Part shown: one piece after another, positions 56,232 through 64,000 of the stretch
Numbering within the stretch: the first letter of the stretch is position 1
Layout: the number at the start of each line of letters is the position of its first letter
From: Methylovirgula ligni
GTDB taxonomy: Bacteria; Pseudomonadota; Alphaproteobacteria; Rhizobiales; Beijerinckiaceae
NCBI RefSeq assembly: GCF_004135935.1
Contig: NZ_CP025086.1
Span: 62,001 to 126,000, forward strand
Length of the DNA: 64,000 nucleotides
Reading direction: 5' to 3'
The notes under the pieces: model-generated
What the model saw: only the letters and a program-made list of their open reading frames with translations
The model's database searches: none
What the model was told of the DNA's origin: nothing
Made by a program: the position numbers and the translations under genes

Positions 56232-57443
56232 ATGCCACTCTATTCGCGCCGTACATTGCTTTCGACGGGGGCCGCCGCTGGCGGATTGCTTGTCGCTGCA
56301 AGCCAGACCTATGCCGGAACCTATGACAATGTGCGTGACGCATCGCAGACGCCGGGGCCGCACGATCCGCGCGAGGAAGCGCTGAATCCCGACGAACTGA
56401 ATCCGCTATCGACCGATCACGGCAATCTCGGAACGCTCAAATATTCGTTTTCGGAATCGCACAATCGCCACACCGACGCTGGTTGGGCGCGCGAAGTGAC
56501 CGTGCGAAACTTTCCAATTTCCAAGGAGATGGCCGGCGTCGACATGCGCTTGCCGAAAGGCGCGGTGCGCGAGCTGCATTGGCACAAGCCCGCCGAATGG
56601 GCCTTCATGACCTATGGCCGTGCGCGGATCACCGGCATCGATGCGCAAGCGCGCAAATTCGTCAATGACGTGAAGGCGGGTGACCTTTGGTTCTTCCCCT
56701 CCGGCATCCCGCATTCCATTCAGGGCCTTGAACCGGACGGCGCCGAATTTGTCCTCGTCTTCAACGATGGCAATTTTTCCGAAGACAGCACCTTTCTCAT
56801 CAGTGATTGGGTGCGGCATACGCCGCCGGAGGTTCTGGCCAAAAACCTCGGCGTGCCGGCGAGCGCCTTCGCCAATATCCCGAAAAAGGACTTGTGGATC
56901 TTCAATGCGCCGCTGCCCGGCTCGCTTGCCGGCGACCTTGCGCAAAGCAGCCAGCCGATGGTGCCCGATTCCTATTCCTTCCCGCTGATGGACCAGCCAC
57001 CGATCAGGACCAAAAGCGGCACCGTGCGCATTGCCGACAAAAACAACTTCAAAGCTTCGGACGTGATGGCGGCCGCGCTCGTCGAGGTCGAGCCCGGCGG
57101 TCTGCGCGAATTGCATTGGCATCCGACTTCGGACGAGTGGCAATATTACATTCAGGGAACGGCACGGATGACGCTCTTTGCCGGTGAGGGGCGCGCCAAC
57201 ACGGTCGATTTTGCGCCGAGCGATGTCGGATATGTGCCGCGCGCGCTGGGCCATTACATCGAGAATACCGGCAATGACGTGCTGCGCTTTCTCGAAGTCT
57301 TCCATGTCGGCCAATACGCCGACCTGTCGCTGACATCATGGATGGCGAATACGCCAAACGAGCTCGTCGCGGCACACCTCAATATCGATGAGAAAATTGT
57401 TCGCGATCTGCCGCGAGTTAAAACCCCCGTCGTCCCAACCTGA
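56232..57443 (+). CDS. oxdC: Oxalate decarboxylase (bicupin), Tat-exported
   Basis: A 403-aa Mn-dependent bicupin converting oxalate to formate and CO2. The N-terminus SRRTLLSTGAAAGGLLVAAS is a twin-arginine signal, so it acts outside the cytoplasm. Cupin 1 ligands: His116, His118, Glu122, His161. Cupin 2: His295, His297, Glu302, His341. The lid that separates decarboxylase from oxidase chemistry is SEDST (183-187), matching the SENST lid of B. subtilis OxdC with its catalytic Glu. The ATG at 56232 follows GGAGGAAACG. It has its own terminator; the oxalate/formate antiporter follows. Confidence 0.95.
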   Translation: MPLYSRRTLLSTGAAAGGLLVAASQTYAGTYDNVRDASQTPGPHDPREEALNPDELNPLSTDHGNLGTLKYSFSESHNRHTDAGWAREVTVRNFPISKEMAGVDMRLPKGAVRELHWHKPAEWAFMTYGRARITGIDAQARKFVNDVKAGDLWFFPSGIPHSIQGLEPDGAEFVLVFNDGNFSEDSTFLISDWVRHTPPEVLAKNLGVPASAFANIPKKDLWIFNAPLPGSLAGDLAQSSQPMVPDSYSFPLMDQPPIRTKSGTVRIADKNNFKASDVMAAALVEVEPGGLRELHWHPTSDEWQYYIQGTARMTLFAGEGRANTVDFAPSDVGYVPRALGHYIENTGNDVLRFLEVFHVGQYADLSLTSWMANTPNELVAAHLNIDEKIVRDLPRVKTPVVPT

Positions 57444-57456
57444 ACCCTGCAACCTT

Positions 57457-57498
57457 AGGCCGCCGCTTGGGTTTCAAGCCCAGGCGGCGGCCTCTTTT
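57457..57498 (+). terminator. Strong intrinsic terminator after oxdC
   Basis: 15-bp stem with a single G-U pair (57457-57471, 57479-57493), 7-nt loop, then CTTTT. It separates oxdC transcription from the antiporter gene. Confidence 0.92.
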
Positions 57499-57659
57499 CG
57501 CGCTGCACCTATCCAATTCGCCGGGGCAGGAGATTTAAATATTCCTTGCCCGATACAGGCAATTGTGCAGTTTAATCACCCATCAAAATGCACCGAAAAC
57601 GGTGCCGAAAAGATGGTGGCCGCAAAGCCGGACCGCCGCCTGAGGAATGAGGAACGCCC

Positions 57660-59324
57660 ATGAGCACTTTGGTTTCCCCTGCCGCTACAGATACGTCCGG
57701 CGGAATTCTTGATCGCTCCCGAACCATCGCCGGGCCGGGCTTCAATCGCTGGCTGGTCCCCCCCGCGGCGCTCGCGATCCATCTCTGCATCGGGATGGCT
57801 TATGCGCTCAGCGTATTCTGGAAGCCACTGGCGAAGGTGATCCCCAACGCGCCGGCGTCCTGCAAGAACATCAATTTCTTCGAAATGCTGACGACGACAA
57901 CCTGTAATTGGCCGGACTCGCAAACCGTCTTGACGTTCGAGATCGGCATCGTGTTTCTCGGTGTTTCAGCGGCACTCTTCGGCGGTTGGCTCGAAAGAGC
58001 GGGCCCACGCAAAGCGGGTCTCGTTGCGGCTTTGTGCTGGGGCGGCGGCTTTCTTATCAGTGCCCTCGCAGTCCACATCCATCAATTATGGCTTCTCTTT
58101 CTCGGCCTTGGGCTCATCGGTGGCGTCGGTCTTGGCCTTGGCTACATTTCCCCTGTTTCGACTCTCGTCAAATGGTTTCCGGACCGGCGCGGTATGGCGA
58201 CCGGCATGGCGATCATGGGTTTCGGCGGTGGCGCGATGATCGGCGCCCCGCTCGCGAACCTTTTGATGTCCGGGGGACCTGTCGTGCCTGGCTGGAACGT
58301 GCCGGGCTTCAAGACGGCGACCGATCCCGGCGTGATGCAGACATTCATCGTTCTTGGCGTCCTTTACCTGGTGTTGATGGCCATTGGTGCCTTCAGCTAC
58401 CGCGTTCCGCCGGAGAATTGGGCCCCGGAGGGCTGGGTTTCGCCCGCGAAGACGAGCAAATTCATTTCAGCAGGCGACGTGGATCTCAAGGACGCGCATA
58501 AGACGATGTCCTTCTGGATGATTTGGGGTGTGCTGTTCCTCAACGTCACCGCCGGCATCGCCGTTCTGTCAATGGCGTCGCCCATGCTGCAGACGATCTT
58601 CGGCGGCTCGTTGATCGGGCTGCCCAAGGGCACGACGCCTGATGCCAAGCAGCTCGTCGCCATCACGGCTGTTGCCGCCGGCTTCGTCGGTTTGCTGTCC
58701 CTGTTCAACATCGGCGGCCGATTCTTTTGGGCCTCGCTGTCCGACAAGATCGGCCGCAAAACGACTTACTTCACGTTCTTCGTGCTCGGCATGATCCTTT
58801 ACGGCCTGACGCCGACATTGGCGGACGCGGGCAACAAGGCACTCTTCGTCGGTGCGCTCTGTATCATTTTGTCGATGTACGGCGGCGGCTTCGCAACGGT
58901 GCCGGCCTATCTCGCCGATATCTTCGGAACGAAGTTCGTCGGCGCCATTCACGGCCGCCTGCTGACAGCCTGGTCCGCGGCGGGCGTCGTCGGCTCCGAG
59001 GTCATCGTCCGCGTACGTGACGCGCAGATCGCGGCCGGCGTGCCGAAGACGCAAGTGTACGATGCGGTCCTCTACATCATGGTCGGCGTCCTCGCGCTCG
59101 GCTTCATCTGCAACTTGCTCGTGCGACCCGTCGACCCGAAATGGCTGATAAAGAAAGACGGCACGGCTGGCGGCACATCGACGACGGTCGCGCAGACCTC
59201 TGCGCAAGGCATCGGTACGGGCACCCTCGGCGGCGCTGCGGTCATTCCGTGGCTCATCGTGGCGATTCCGGTCGCATGGGGCCTCTATAAGGCCCTCCTC
59301 AGCGCCGCGAAGATTCTATCGTAG
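57660..59324 (+). CDS. Oxalate/formate antiporter family (OFA) MFS transporter
   Basis: A 554-aa MFS protein with 12 core helices, plus a hydrophobic C-terminal helix (GGAAVIPWLIVAIPVAWGLYKALL). Signatures: NRWLVPPAALAIHLCIGMAYALSVFWKPL at the start, GWLERAGPRKAGL and KWFPDRRGMATGMAIMGFGGGAMIG. The fold matches OxlT/OFA transporters, which exchange oxalate for formate; the exact substrate cannot be proven. The start at 57660 follows GAGGAACG. It lies 216 bp after oxdC, with a terminator between. Confidence 0.88.
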   Translation: MSTLVSPAATDTSGGILDRSRTIAGPGFNRWLVPPAALAIHLCIGMAYALSVFWKPLAKVIPNAPASCKNINFFEMLTTTTCNWPDSQTVLTFEIGIVFLGVSAALFGGWLERAGPRKAGLVAALCWGGGFLISALAVHIHQLWLLFLGLGLIGGVGLGLGYISPVSTLVKWFPDRRGMATGMAIMGFGGGAMIGAPLANLLMSGGPVVPGWNVPGFKTATDPGVMQTFIVLGVLYLVLMAIGAFSYRVPPENWAPEGWVSPAKTSKFISAGDVDLKDAHKTMSFWMIWGVLFLNVTAGIAVLSMASPMLQTIFGGSLIGLPKGTTPDAKQLVAITAVAAGFVGLLSLFNIGGRFFWASLSDKIGRKTTYFTFFVLGMILYGLTPTLADAGNKALFVGALCIILSMYGGGFATVPAYLADIFGTKFVGAIHGRLLTAWSAAGVVGSEVIVRVRDAQIAAGVPKTQVYDAVLYIMVGVLALGFICNLLVRPVDPKWLIKKDGTAGGTSTTVAQTSAQGIGTGTLGGAAVIPWLIVAIPVAWGLYKALLSAAKILS

Positions 59325-59354
59325 ACGCAGCCCGCAGGCCGCGGCGGCGCTGAT

Positions 59355-61388
59355 TTAAGCCGCCGTCCCCGTCGAAAACGTCCGCGCGATCGCTGCAGAG
59401 CGGCGCGCGGACCCAACGCTGACCAGACCGTCGGCGGCTTGGGCAGCGTCCAATGCTTGCGCGAGCTGTACTCCGCCGCTGGAAAGATCGAGCGGCGCAT
59501 CGTCGTCCCGCCCGGACAAAGCCCGCCGCGCGGCGCCGATTTCATCCGCCGTGCCGCCGCTATAGAGCGCGAGGAAAAGCGCCAGCGCGCCTTTGTGTTG
59601 CCCCGCCTGCGCGCGGGCGATGCGATAGAGATTGACGAAACGCTTGACCGCGCGGGGCGTCCCGCCTGCAAGCGACGCGAACTGGGCGAGAAGCGCTGAT
59701 TCCTCGGCCGTGATCGACCAATCATGCGCGGGCGCAAGCGTCGCGGACGCCGCGCCATCCTCGATCGTCCCGGGGCGGCCGATCACCTGTTCGACGAATC
59801 CGGCATAATCGCCGGAGCCGGCCGCATCGAGGCGGAACGGAACCTGAATCCATTTTTCGAGCTGCACGGCTTCGTCGGCAAGACGCGCAGGATCGGCGGC
59901 GATCAGCGTGACGAAGCCGGCGTGTGCGAAGGCGCGATGCGCCGCCTCAAGCACCGCGCGCGCCTGCGGCAGCGCGAGCGCATCGACATTGTCCAGCGCA
60001 ACAAGAATCCGGTCGGGCACCGAAAGCGCGCCGCTCGGCGTTCCGGCGGCAGCCTTCTGCGCTCCGGCGAGATAGGTCGCGAGCGACGCGAAGAAATGCT
60101 CGGCCTGCGATTTCGCGCCGCCCTCCTTGAACGGCGAAGGCTCGCTGCGCACCGCGCCGCGCGCCGCATTTCCAGCTCGCCGCTCGGCCTCCGCCGCCGC
60201 GCGGGCGGCGAGATCGACATCCGCCTCAAGCCCGTCGACACGGCGCGTCTGATGCGCATAGAGCTGGTCGAGCGACTGGCGGCGGTTGGCGACATCGCTT
60301 TTCAGCAGGCCGACGCCGCGAAACAGTGGGCCGAGGAAGAGAATGCCGCGCAGGATATTGACGACGAGCGCCGCGGCCGCGCCGAGATAGGCCAGCTTGG
60401 CGGCAAAGCCGAGCCAGCCGATATGCGCCCCAAGCCAGGCCGATAGCGGGCCAAAGCCCTTGCCGGCTTGCGCCAGGGAAGCGAGCCAGGCCTCATGCTG
60501 ATCCACGGCGGCGTCGAAGCCGATGCCGGCCAGGAAAAGGAGCAGCGCAATGACCAGCAGCCTGCCCTGCCCGGCGAAAGCCCAGAAGGCGCGCAGCGTG
60601 GCGCCGACGCGGCCAGTTGCGCCGCTGGCGTCTGAAATATCGCGCACCATCGACTTATAATTGGCGATTGGATCGCCGGTGATGCCGAAACTCGCCAGCC
60701 GGCTTTCGATCTTGCCGCGATTGGTGCGGGCAAAGGCATCGACCTGCGAGCCGGCCGATTCGAACAGCACGGTTTCGGTGAGGCGACCACGCCGATTTTC
60801 GATCTCGTCGAGCGATTGGCGCTCGCCATCGAGGCGCCGGCGCGCGTCGTCGAGCCGCTCCGCCGCTTCGCGCGCGACGACATGCGGATCGCGCACGGCA
60901 TGGGCCGCCTCGCGCACAAATTCCGGATAGTCCGCGCCGAGCTTGTCGTAGACCACGGCGGCGAGCGCGACGCTCGGCTCGCCCTCCAGACTGGCGGCAT
61001 CGATCCGCACGGTGCTGATCCGCGGCAGCATCGCCGCATCGCGGCTGGCGCTCAGGGCGTCGATATCGCCGAGCAGCGTGGCGAGCGCAAACGTCTTGCC
61101 CGACCCCGCGCCACCGAGAAGGCCGATGGTCAGCGGTGTCTCGGCATCGCGGTGCGTTGCCAGTTCGGCCAGCGGGCGTAGCGCCGCGTCGAGGCCGAAG
61201 GCATCCGCCCCGCGCCCCGCGTCGGAGGCGAAAATACTGCCGCGCTTGCGCAAGACGGCCGCCGCGGCAGCCGCAAGGTTCGATGCACCGGGAAGGCTCG
61301 GGGCGATCGGCTCGGCACGGCCCGAATTTTTGCCCAGATCGCGCGTTTCGACGTCAGTCACGTTGCCGTTCCTTTCAAGCACATCCAT
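59355..61388 (-). CDS. Membrane P-loop NTPase, KAP-like
   Basis: A 677-aa protein with a Walker A GGAGSGKT (92-99) and a Walker B-like RILVALDNVDAL much later. Between the two lie a coiled-coil stretch (about 170-200) and two or three membrane helices (about 275-300, 330-365). This layout, a P-loop split by membrane helices, fits the KAP NTPase group, although the similarity is loose. KAP proteins have been implicated in phage defence and membrane signalling. The start at 61388 is the only good one. No defence-type neighbours are seen. Confidence 0.65.
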   Translation of the reverse strand: MDVLERNGNVTDVETRDLGKNSGRAEPIAPSLPGASNLAAAAAAVLRKRGSIFASDAGRGADAFGLDAALRPLAELATHRDAETPLTIGLLGGAGSGKTFALATLLGDIDALSASRDAAMLPRISTVRIDAASLEGEPSVALAAVVYDKLGADYPEFVREAAHAVRDPHVVAREAAERLDDARRRLDGERQSLDEIENRRGRLTETVLFESAGSQVDAFARTNRGKIESRLASFGITGDPIANYKSMVRDISDASGATGRVGATLRAFWAFAGQGRLLVIALLLFLAGIGFDAAVDQHEAWLASLAQAGKGFGPLSAWLGAHIGWLGFAAKLAYLGAAAALVVNILRGILFLGPLFRGVGLLKSDVANRRQSLDQLYAHQTRRVDGLEADVDLAARAAAEAERRAGNAARGAVRSEPSPFKEGGAKSQAEHFFASLATYLAGAQKAAAGTPSGALSVPDRILVALDNVDALALPQARAVLEAAHRAFAHAGFVTLIAADPARLADEAVQLEKWIQVPFRLDAAGSGDYAGFVEQVIGRPGTIEDGAASATLAPAHDWSITAEESALLAQFASLAGGTPRAVKRFVNLYRIARAQAGQHKGALALFLALYSGGTADEIGAARRALSGRDDDAPLDLSSGGVQLAQALDAAQAADGLVSVGSARRSAAIARTFSTGTAA

Positions 61389-61417
61389 ATGAAGCTAATC
61401 GTGGCCACTCCGGCCTG

Positions 61418-61464
61418 GAGCGGGATGCGAAAAGTGGATATTGGTTTTTCGCAAAATCCCGCTC
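61418..61464. repeat. Extragenic palindrome, Rhizobiales-type
   Basis: Arms GAGCGGGAT/ATCCCGCTC (9 bp) and inner GCGAAAA/TTTTCGC around a short centre. I recall closely similar intergenic elements in many Rhizobiales. Only one copy is seen here; the repeat nature would need a genome-wide search. Confidence 0.55.
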
Positions 61465-61650
61465 TAAATATTCAGAATCGATCATGGTGATCTAAGGGCG
61501 CGCAGGTCACCACCGGATTGTGACGGCGAAAAGACCGCCCTGTCATCAAAAAACAAGACTATTTACACAGTGCCGGTGCCGCTGGACCGCAGCCGCAGGC
61601 GCGGCTAGAACGTGGCAAATTTTATCATCCGAAAGCGAGAAAAGCCTCAA

Positions 61651-63303
61651 ATGGCGCGGCAATTTATCTATCACATGCAAGGCCTGACCAAGACCTATCC
61701 GGCGGGCAAGAAGGTTCTCGACAACGTCAATCTCTCCTTCTACCCGGACGCCAAGATCGGCGTGCTCGGCATCAATGGCTCCGGCAAATCGACGCTGCTG
61801 CGGATCATGGCCGGAATCGACAAGGAATTTACCGGCGAAGGCTTCGTCGCCGAGGGCGCCCGGGTCGGCTATCTGCCGCAGGAGCCCAAGCTCGACGACA
61901 GCCTCGACGTGCGCGGCAATGTGATGCTCGGTGTCGCCAGCAAGAAGGCGATCCTCGACCGTTACAACGAACTCGCCATGAATTATTCCGACGAGACTGC
62001 GGACGAGATGACGCAGCTCCAGGATGAGATTGAGGCGCAGGGCCTTTGGGATCTCGACAGCCAGGTCGAGCAGGCGATGGACGCGCTCGGCTGCCCGCCA
62101 GACGACTGGCCGGTCGACAAGCTGTCGGGCGGCGAGCGCCGCCGTGTCGCGCTCTGCCGGCTGCTGCTCGAAAAGCCCGACCTGCTGCTGCTCGACGAAC
62201 CGACCAACCATCTCGACGCCGAGACGGTCAACTGGCTCGAAGGCCATTTGCGGACCTATCCCGGCGCCATCCTGATCGTCACCCACGATCGCTATTTTCT
62301 CGACAATGTGACGGGCTGGATTCTCGAACTCGACCGCGGCCGCGGTATCCCGCACGAAGGCAATTATACCAGCTACCTCAAGCAGAAGGCCAAACGCCTC
62401 GCGCTCGAGAAGAGCGAAGACGCTTCGCGCCAACGCCAGATTGAGCAGGAGGCCGAATGGATGGGAGCCTCGCCCAAGGCGCGGCAGGCCAAGTCCAAGG
62501 CGCGCATACAGCGCTACCAGGATCTCGTCGACAAGCAGGCGGACCGCGTGCCCTCGGCGACGCAGATCGTCATCCCGGTCGCCGAGCGTCTCGGCAACAC
62601 CGTCGTTGATTTCACCGATCTCTCCAAGGGTTTCAGCGACAAGCTGCTCATCGACGACCTCACCTTCAAGCTGCCGCCCGGTGGTATCGTCGGGGTGATC
62701 GGCCCGAATGGCGCCGGCAAGACGACCCTGTTTCGCATGATCACCGGGCAAGAGAAGCCCGACAAAGGCTCGATCACGGTCGGCGAGAGCGTCAAGCTCG
62801 GCTACGTCGATCAGTCGCGCGATGCGCTCGATCCCAAGAAAAACGTCTGGGAAGAGATTTCGGGCGGCCAGGAGGTGATCTATCTCGGCAAGCGCGAGAT
62901 CAACTCCCGCGCCTATACTGGCGCCTTCAACTTCAAGGGGACCGACCAGCAGAAGAAGGTCGGCCAGCTCTCGGGCGGCGAGCGCAACCGCGTGCATCTC
63001 GCCAAGATGCTGAAGTCAGGCGCCAATCTGCTGCTGCTCGATGAGCCGACCAACGATCTCGATGTCGAGACGCTACGCGCACTTGAGGACGCGCTGACCG
63101 ACTATGCCGGCTGCGCCGTCATCATCTCGCATGATCGTTTCTTTCTGGACCGGATCGCGACGCATATGCTCGCCTTCGAGGGCGACAGCCATGTCGAATG
63201 GTTTGAAGGCAATTTCGCGGATTACGAGGAAGACAAGAAGCGCCGTCTCGGCGTGACGGAACTCGTTCCGCACCGCATGAAATACAAGAAATTTTCGAGG
63301 TAG
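61651..63303 (+). CDS. ettA: ABC-F translational throttle ATPase EttA
   Basis: A 550-aa soluble protein with two ABC ATPase domains. Walker A motifs: GINGSGKST (40-48) and GPNGAGKTT (about 351-359); signature motifs [11 protein letters not shown] and [11 protein letters not shown]; Walker [13 protein letters not shown] and [12 protein letters not shown]. It has the EttA arm insertion region ([34 protein letters not shown]) and the linker with [16 protein letters not shown]. EttA binds the ribosomal E site and gates elongation by the ATP/ADP ratio. The ATG at 61651 begins [10 protein letters not shown], the family start. Confidence 0.95.
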   Translation: MARQFIYHMQGLTKTYPAGKKVLDNVNLSFYPDAKIGVLGINGSGKSTLLRIMAGIDKEFTGEGFVAEGARVGYLPQEPKLDDSLDVRGNVMLGVASKKAILDRYNELAMNYSDETADEMTQLQDEIEAQGLWDLDSQVEQAMDALGCPPDDWPVDKLSGGERRRVALCRLLLEKPDLLLLDEPTNHLDAETVNWLEGHLRTYPGAILIVTHDRYFLDNVTGWILELDRGRGIPHEGNYTSYLKQKAKRLALEKSEDASRQRQIEQEAEWMGASPKARQAKSKARIQRYQDLVDKQADRVPSATQIVIPVAERLGNTVVDFTDLSKGFSDKLLIDDLTFKLPPGGIVGVIGPNGAGKTTLFRMITGQEKPDKGSITVGESVKLGYVDQSRDALDPKKNVWEEISGGQEVIYLGKREINSRAYTGAFNFKGTDQQKKVGQLSGGERNRVHLAKMLKSGANLLLLDEPTNDLDVETLRALEDALTDYAGCAVIISHDRFFLDRIATHMLAFEGDSHVEWFEGNFADYEEDKKRRLGVTELVPHRMKYKKFSR

Positions 63304-63343
63304 GAAGGCGGCTTTCCGCTGTCAGTGCGCGGACCAAAACGAC

Positions 63344-63373
63344 GAAGCAATCCGCATAAAACTGGATTGCTTC
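63344..63373. repeat. Extragenic palindrome GAAGCAATCC/GGATTGCTTC
   Basis: Perfect 10-bp arms with a 10-nt loop, between convergent ettA and the YbjQ-like gene. No T-run follows, so a terminator is less likely than an extragenic palindromic element; the ATTGCTTC arm is common in Rhizobiales spacers as I recall. Confidence 0.45.
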
Positions 63374-63422
63374 ATGTCGCTGGGATGACGGGCCGGCACA
63401 GGTGCCGGCCCAACGTCAATGT

Positions 63423-63710
63423 TTACGAGGCCCGCATCAATTTCACGGCGAGGCCGGTGACCTTGACCCTTTGAAGGGTCGCCGCGCCGGGCAGGTCGCC
63501 GTCGTCGGCATGATCGACGCCGTAATCGACTTCGATGATCGCGTCGGCGTCGCAGTCTTCCGCGACATCGACCAGGTTCTCAAGCGCCTTGGCCTTGTAG
63601 AAGTCTTGTGTCACCGCCGAGCGCCGGCCGTGCCAACCCGAAGCGGCTTGAATGCGGCCGATCGGCACCACCTTCACTCCGTCGATTTCGTTATCGTAGA
63701 TGATCCGCAT
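63423..63710 (-). CDS. YbjQ/UPF0145-like small protein
   Basis: A 95-aa protein. DFYKAKALENLVDVAEDCDADAIIEVDYGVDHAD followed by LQRVKVTGLAVKL mirrors the conserved core of YbjQ (GADAVVGIDIDYE ... VSGTAVK), although the N-terminal half is shorter and divergent. YbjQ forms a pentameric ring; its function is not established. The ATG at 63710 has a weak GGA upstream. Confidence 0.65.
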   Translation of the reverse strand: MRIIYDNEIDGVKVVPIGRIQAASGWHGRRSAVTQDFYKAKALENLVDVAEDCDADAIIEVDYGVDHADDGDLPGAATLQRVKVTGLAVKLMRAS

Positions 63711-64000
63711 AATTCATTCCGTCCTTCATTCACTTTGATGCCGAACATCCGCCCGTTCATGCACCGAAGCTGTCTTTTTCTTACGATCCCTTAGGGGCTT
63801 CTCCCTGGCGCGCGATCTGAGTTTTCTTTGGTCCGCACCGACCGCTGTATCCTCTCACCATGCCCGCGTTACGGGGCGCAAAGAGGGAGAGAATGTGGCT
63901 TTCATCGGTGCGTCACGGCTCTCACGACGACTATGCGTTCACAACGCATTAAAACTTCGTTTCGAATCGCACGCTTTGCACTGATTCGCTGCGCTTGAAT
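63711..64000. other. Right-end region, no supported gene
   Basis: 290 bp with no clear gene. A 19-codon frame at 63893-63952 has a strong upstream AGAGGGAGAGA and may be a leader peptide or chance. The next gene, if any, starts outside the window. Confidence 0.4.

Noticed and set aside
1..64000. CRISPR arrays, insertion sequences, prophage or integrase genes, rRNA
   Set aside because: No repeat-spacer array, transposase motif, phage gene or rRNA sequence was found on reading both strands.

Overview
This window is a stretch of high-GC chromosome from an alphaproteobacterium of the Hyphomicrobiales (Rhizobiales). A Beijerinckiaceae-like methylotroph or close relative is my best guess. The clues are a SAM-II riboswitch in front of metZ, a long two-lobed Dcd, a caa3-type oxidase operon with cox11, a stray pqqC, NAD-dependent formate dehydrogenase, and extragenic palindromes of the kind common in Rhizobiales. 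I see no rRNA, transposase, prophage, integrase or CRISPR array. One tRNA is present, tRNA-Gly(CCC).

Layout. 0.3-2.6 kb: ohr, an aldo/keto reductase and an SDR. 2.6-9.9 kb (minus): a bacterial alpha-2-macroglobulin translationally coupled to pbpC. 10.3-11.4 kb: a YbhN-type membrane protein. 11.5-15.7 kb (minus): ctaC-ctaD-ctaG-ctaE, with subunit II fused to cytochrome c. 16.1-18.1 kb: an FNR-like regulator convergent with hemN, whose promoter carries a perfect FNR/FixK box. 18.4-26.5 kb: a complete kdp operon (a 28-aa membrane peptide, kdpF, A, B, C, D, E), followed by a second Cys-containing Crp/Fnr protein, a haem-globin chemoreceptor and a PilZ-like protein. 30-35.8 kb: tRNA-Gly, pqqC, a Lys-rich repeat protein, a Na+/H+ antiporter, dcd and riboswitch-controlled metZ.

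35.9-38.9 kb holds a di-haem peroxidase, a 53-aa peptide, a polytopic membrane protein whose predicted mature N-terminus is a histidine, and a membrane-anchored or exported cupredoxin. This is the most original-looking group in the window and may be a copper or redox module. 39.0-46.6 kb: a GGDEF-EAL protein, then rpe, purB, a ferritin-like di-iron protein and a small hydrolase, then a GT87-like enzyme. 46.7-47.3 kb: rpsD.

47.6-59.3 kb concerns C1/C2 acids and molybdenum cofactor. It holds a MOSC-reductase-2Fe2S fusion, NAD-formate dehydrogenase, a quinone oxidoreductase, an outer-membrane protein, mobA, tusA, a methyltransferase, mobB, a LysR regulator, a Tat-exported oxalate decarboxylase and an oxalate/formate antiporter. 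Together, oxalate decarboxylase, the antiporter and FDH could turn oxalate into CO2 plus NADH. The window ends with a membrane KAP-like NTPase, EttA and a YbjQ-like protein.

Starts were re-chosen from Shine-Dalgarno sites, signal peptides and family lengths. All functional calls rest on motif recognition by eye. No database search was run.
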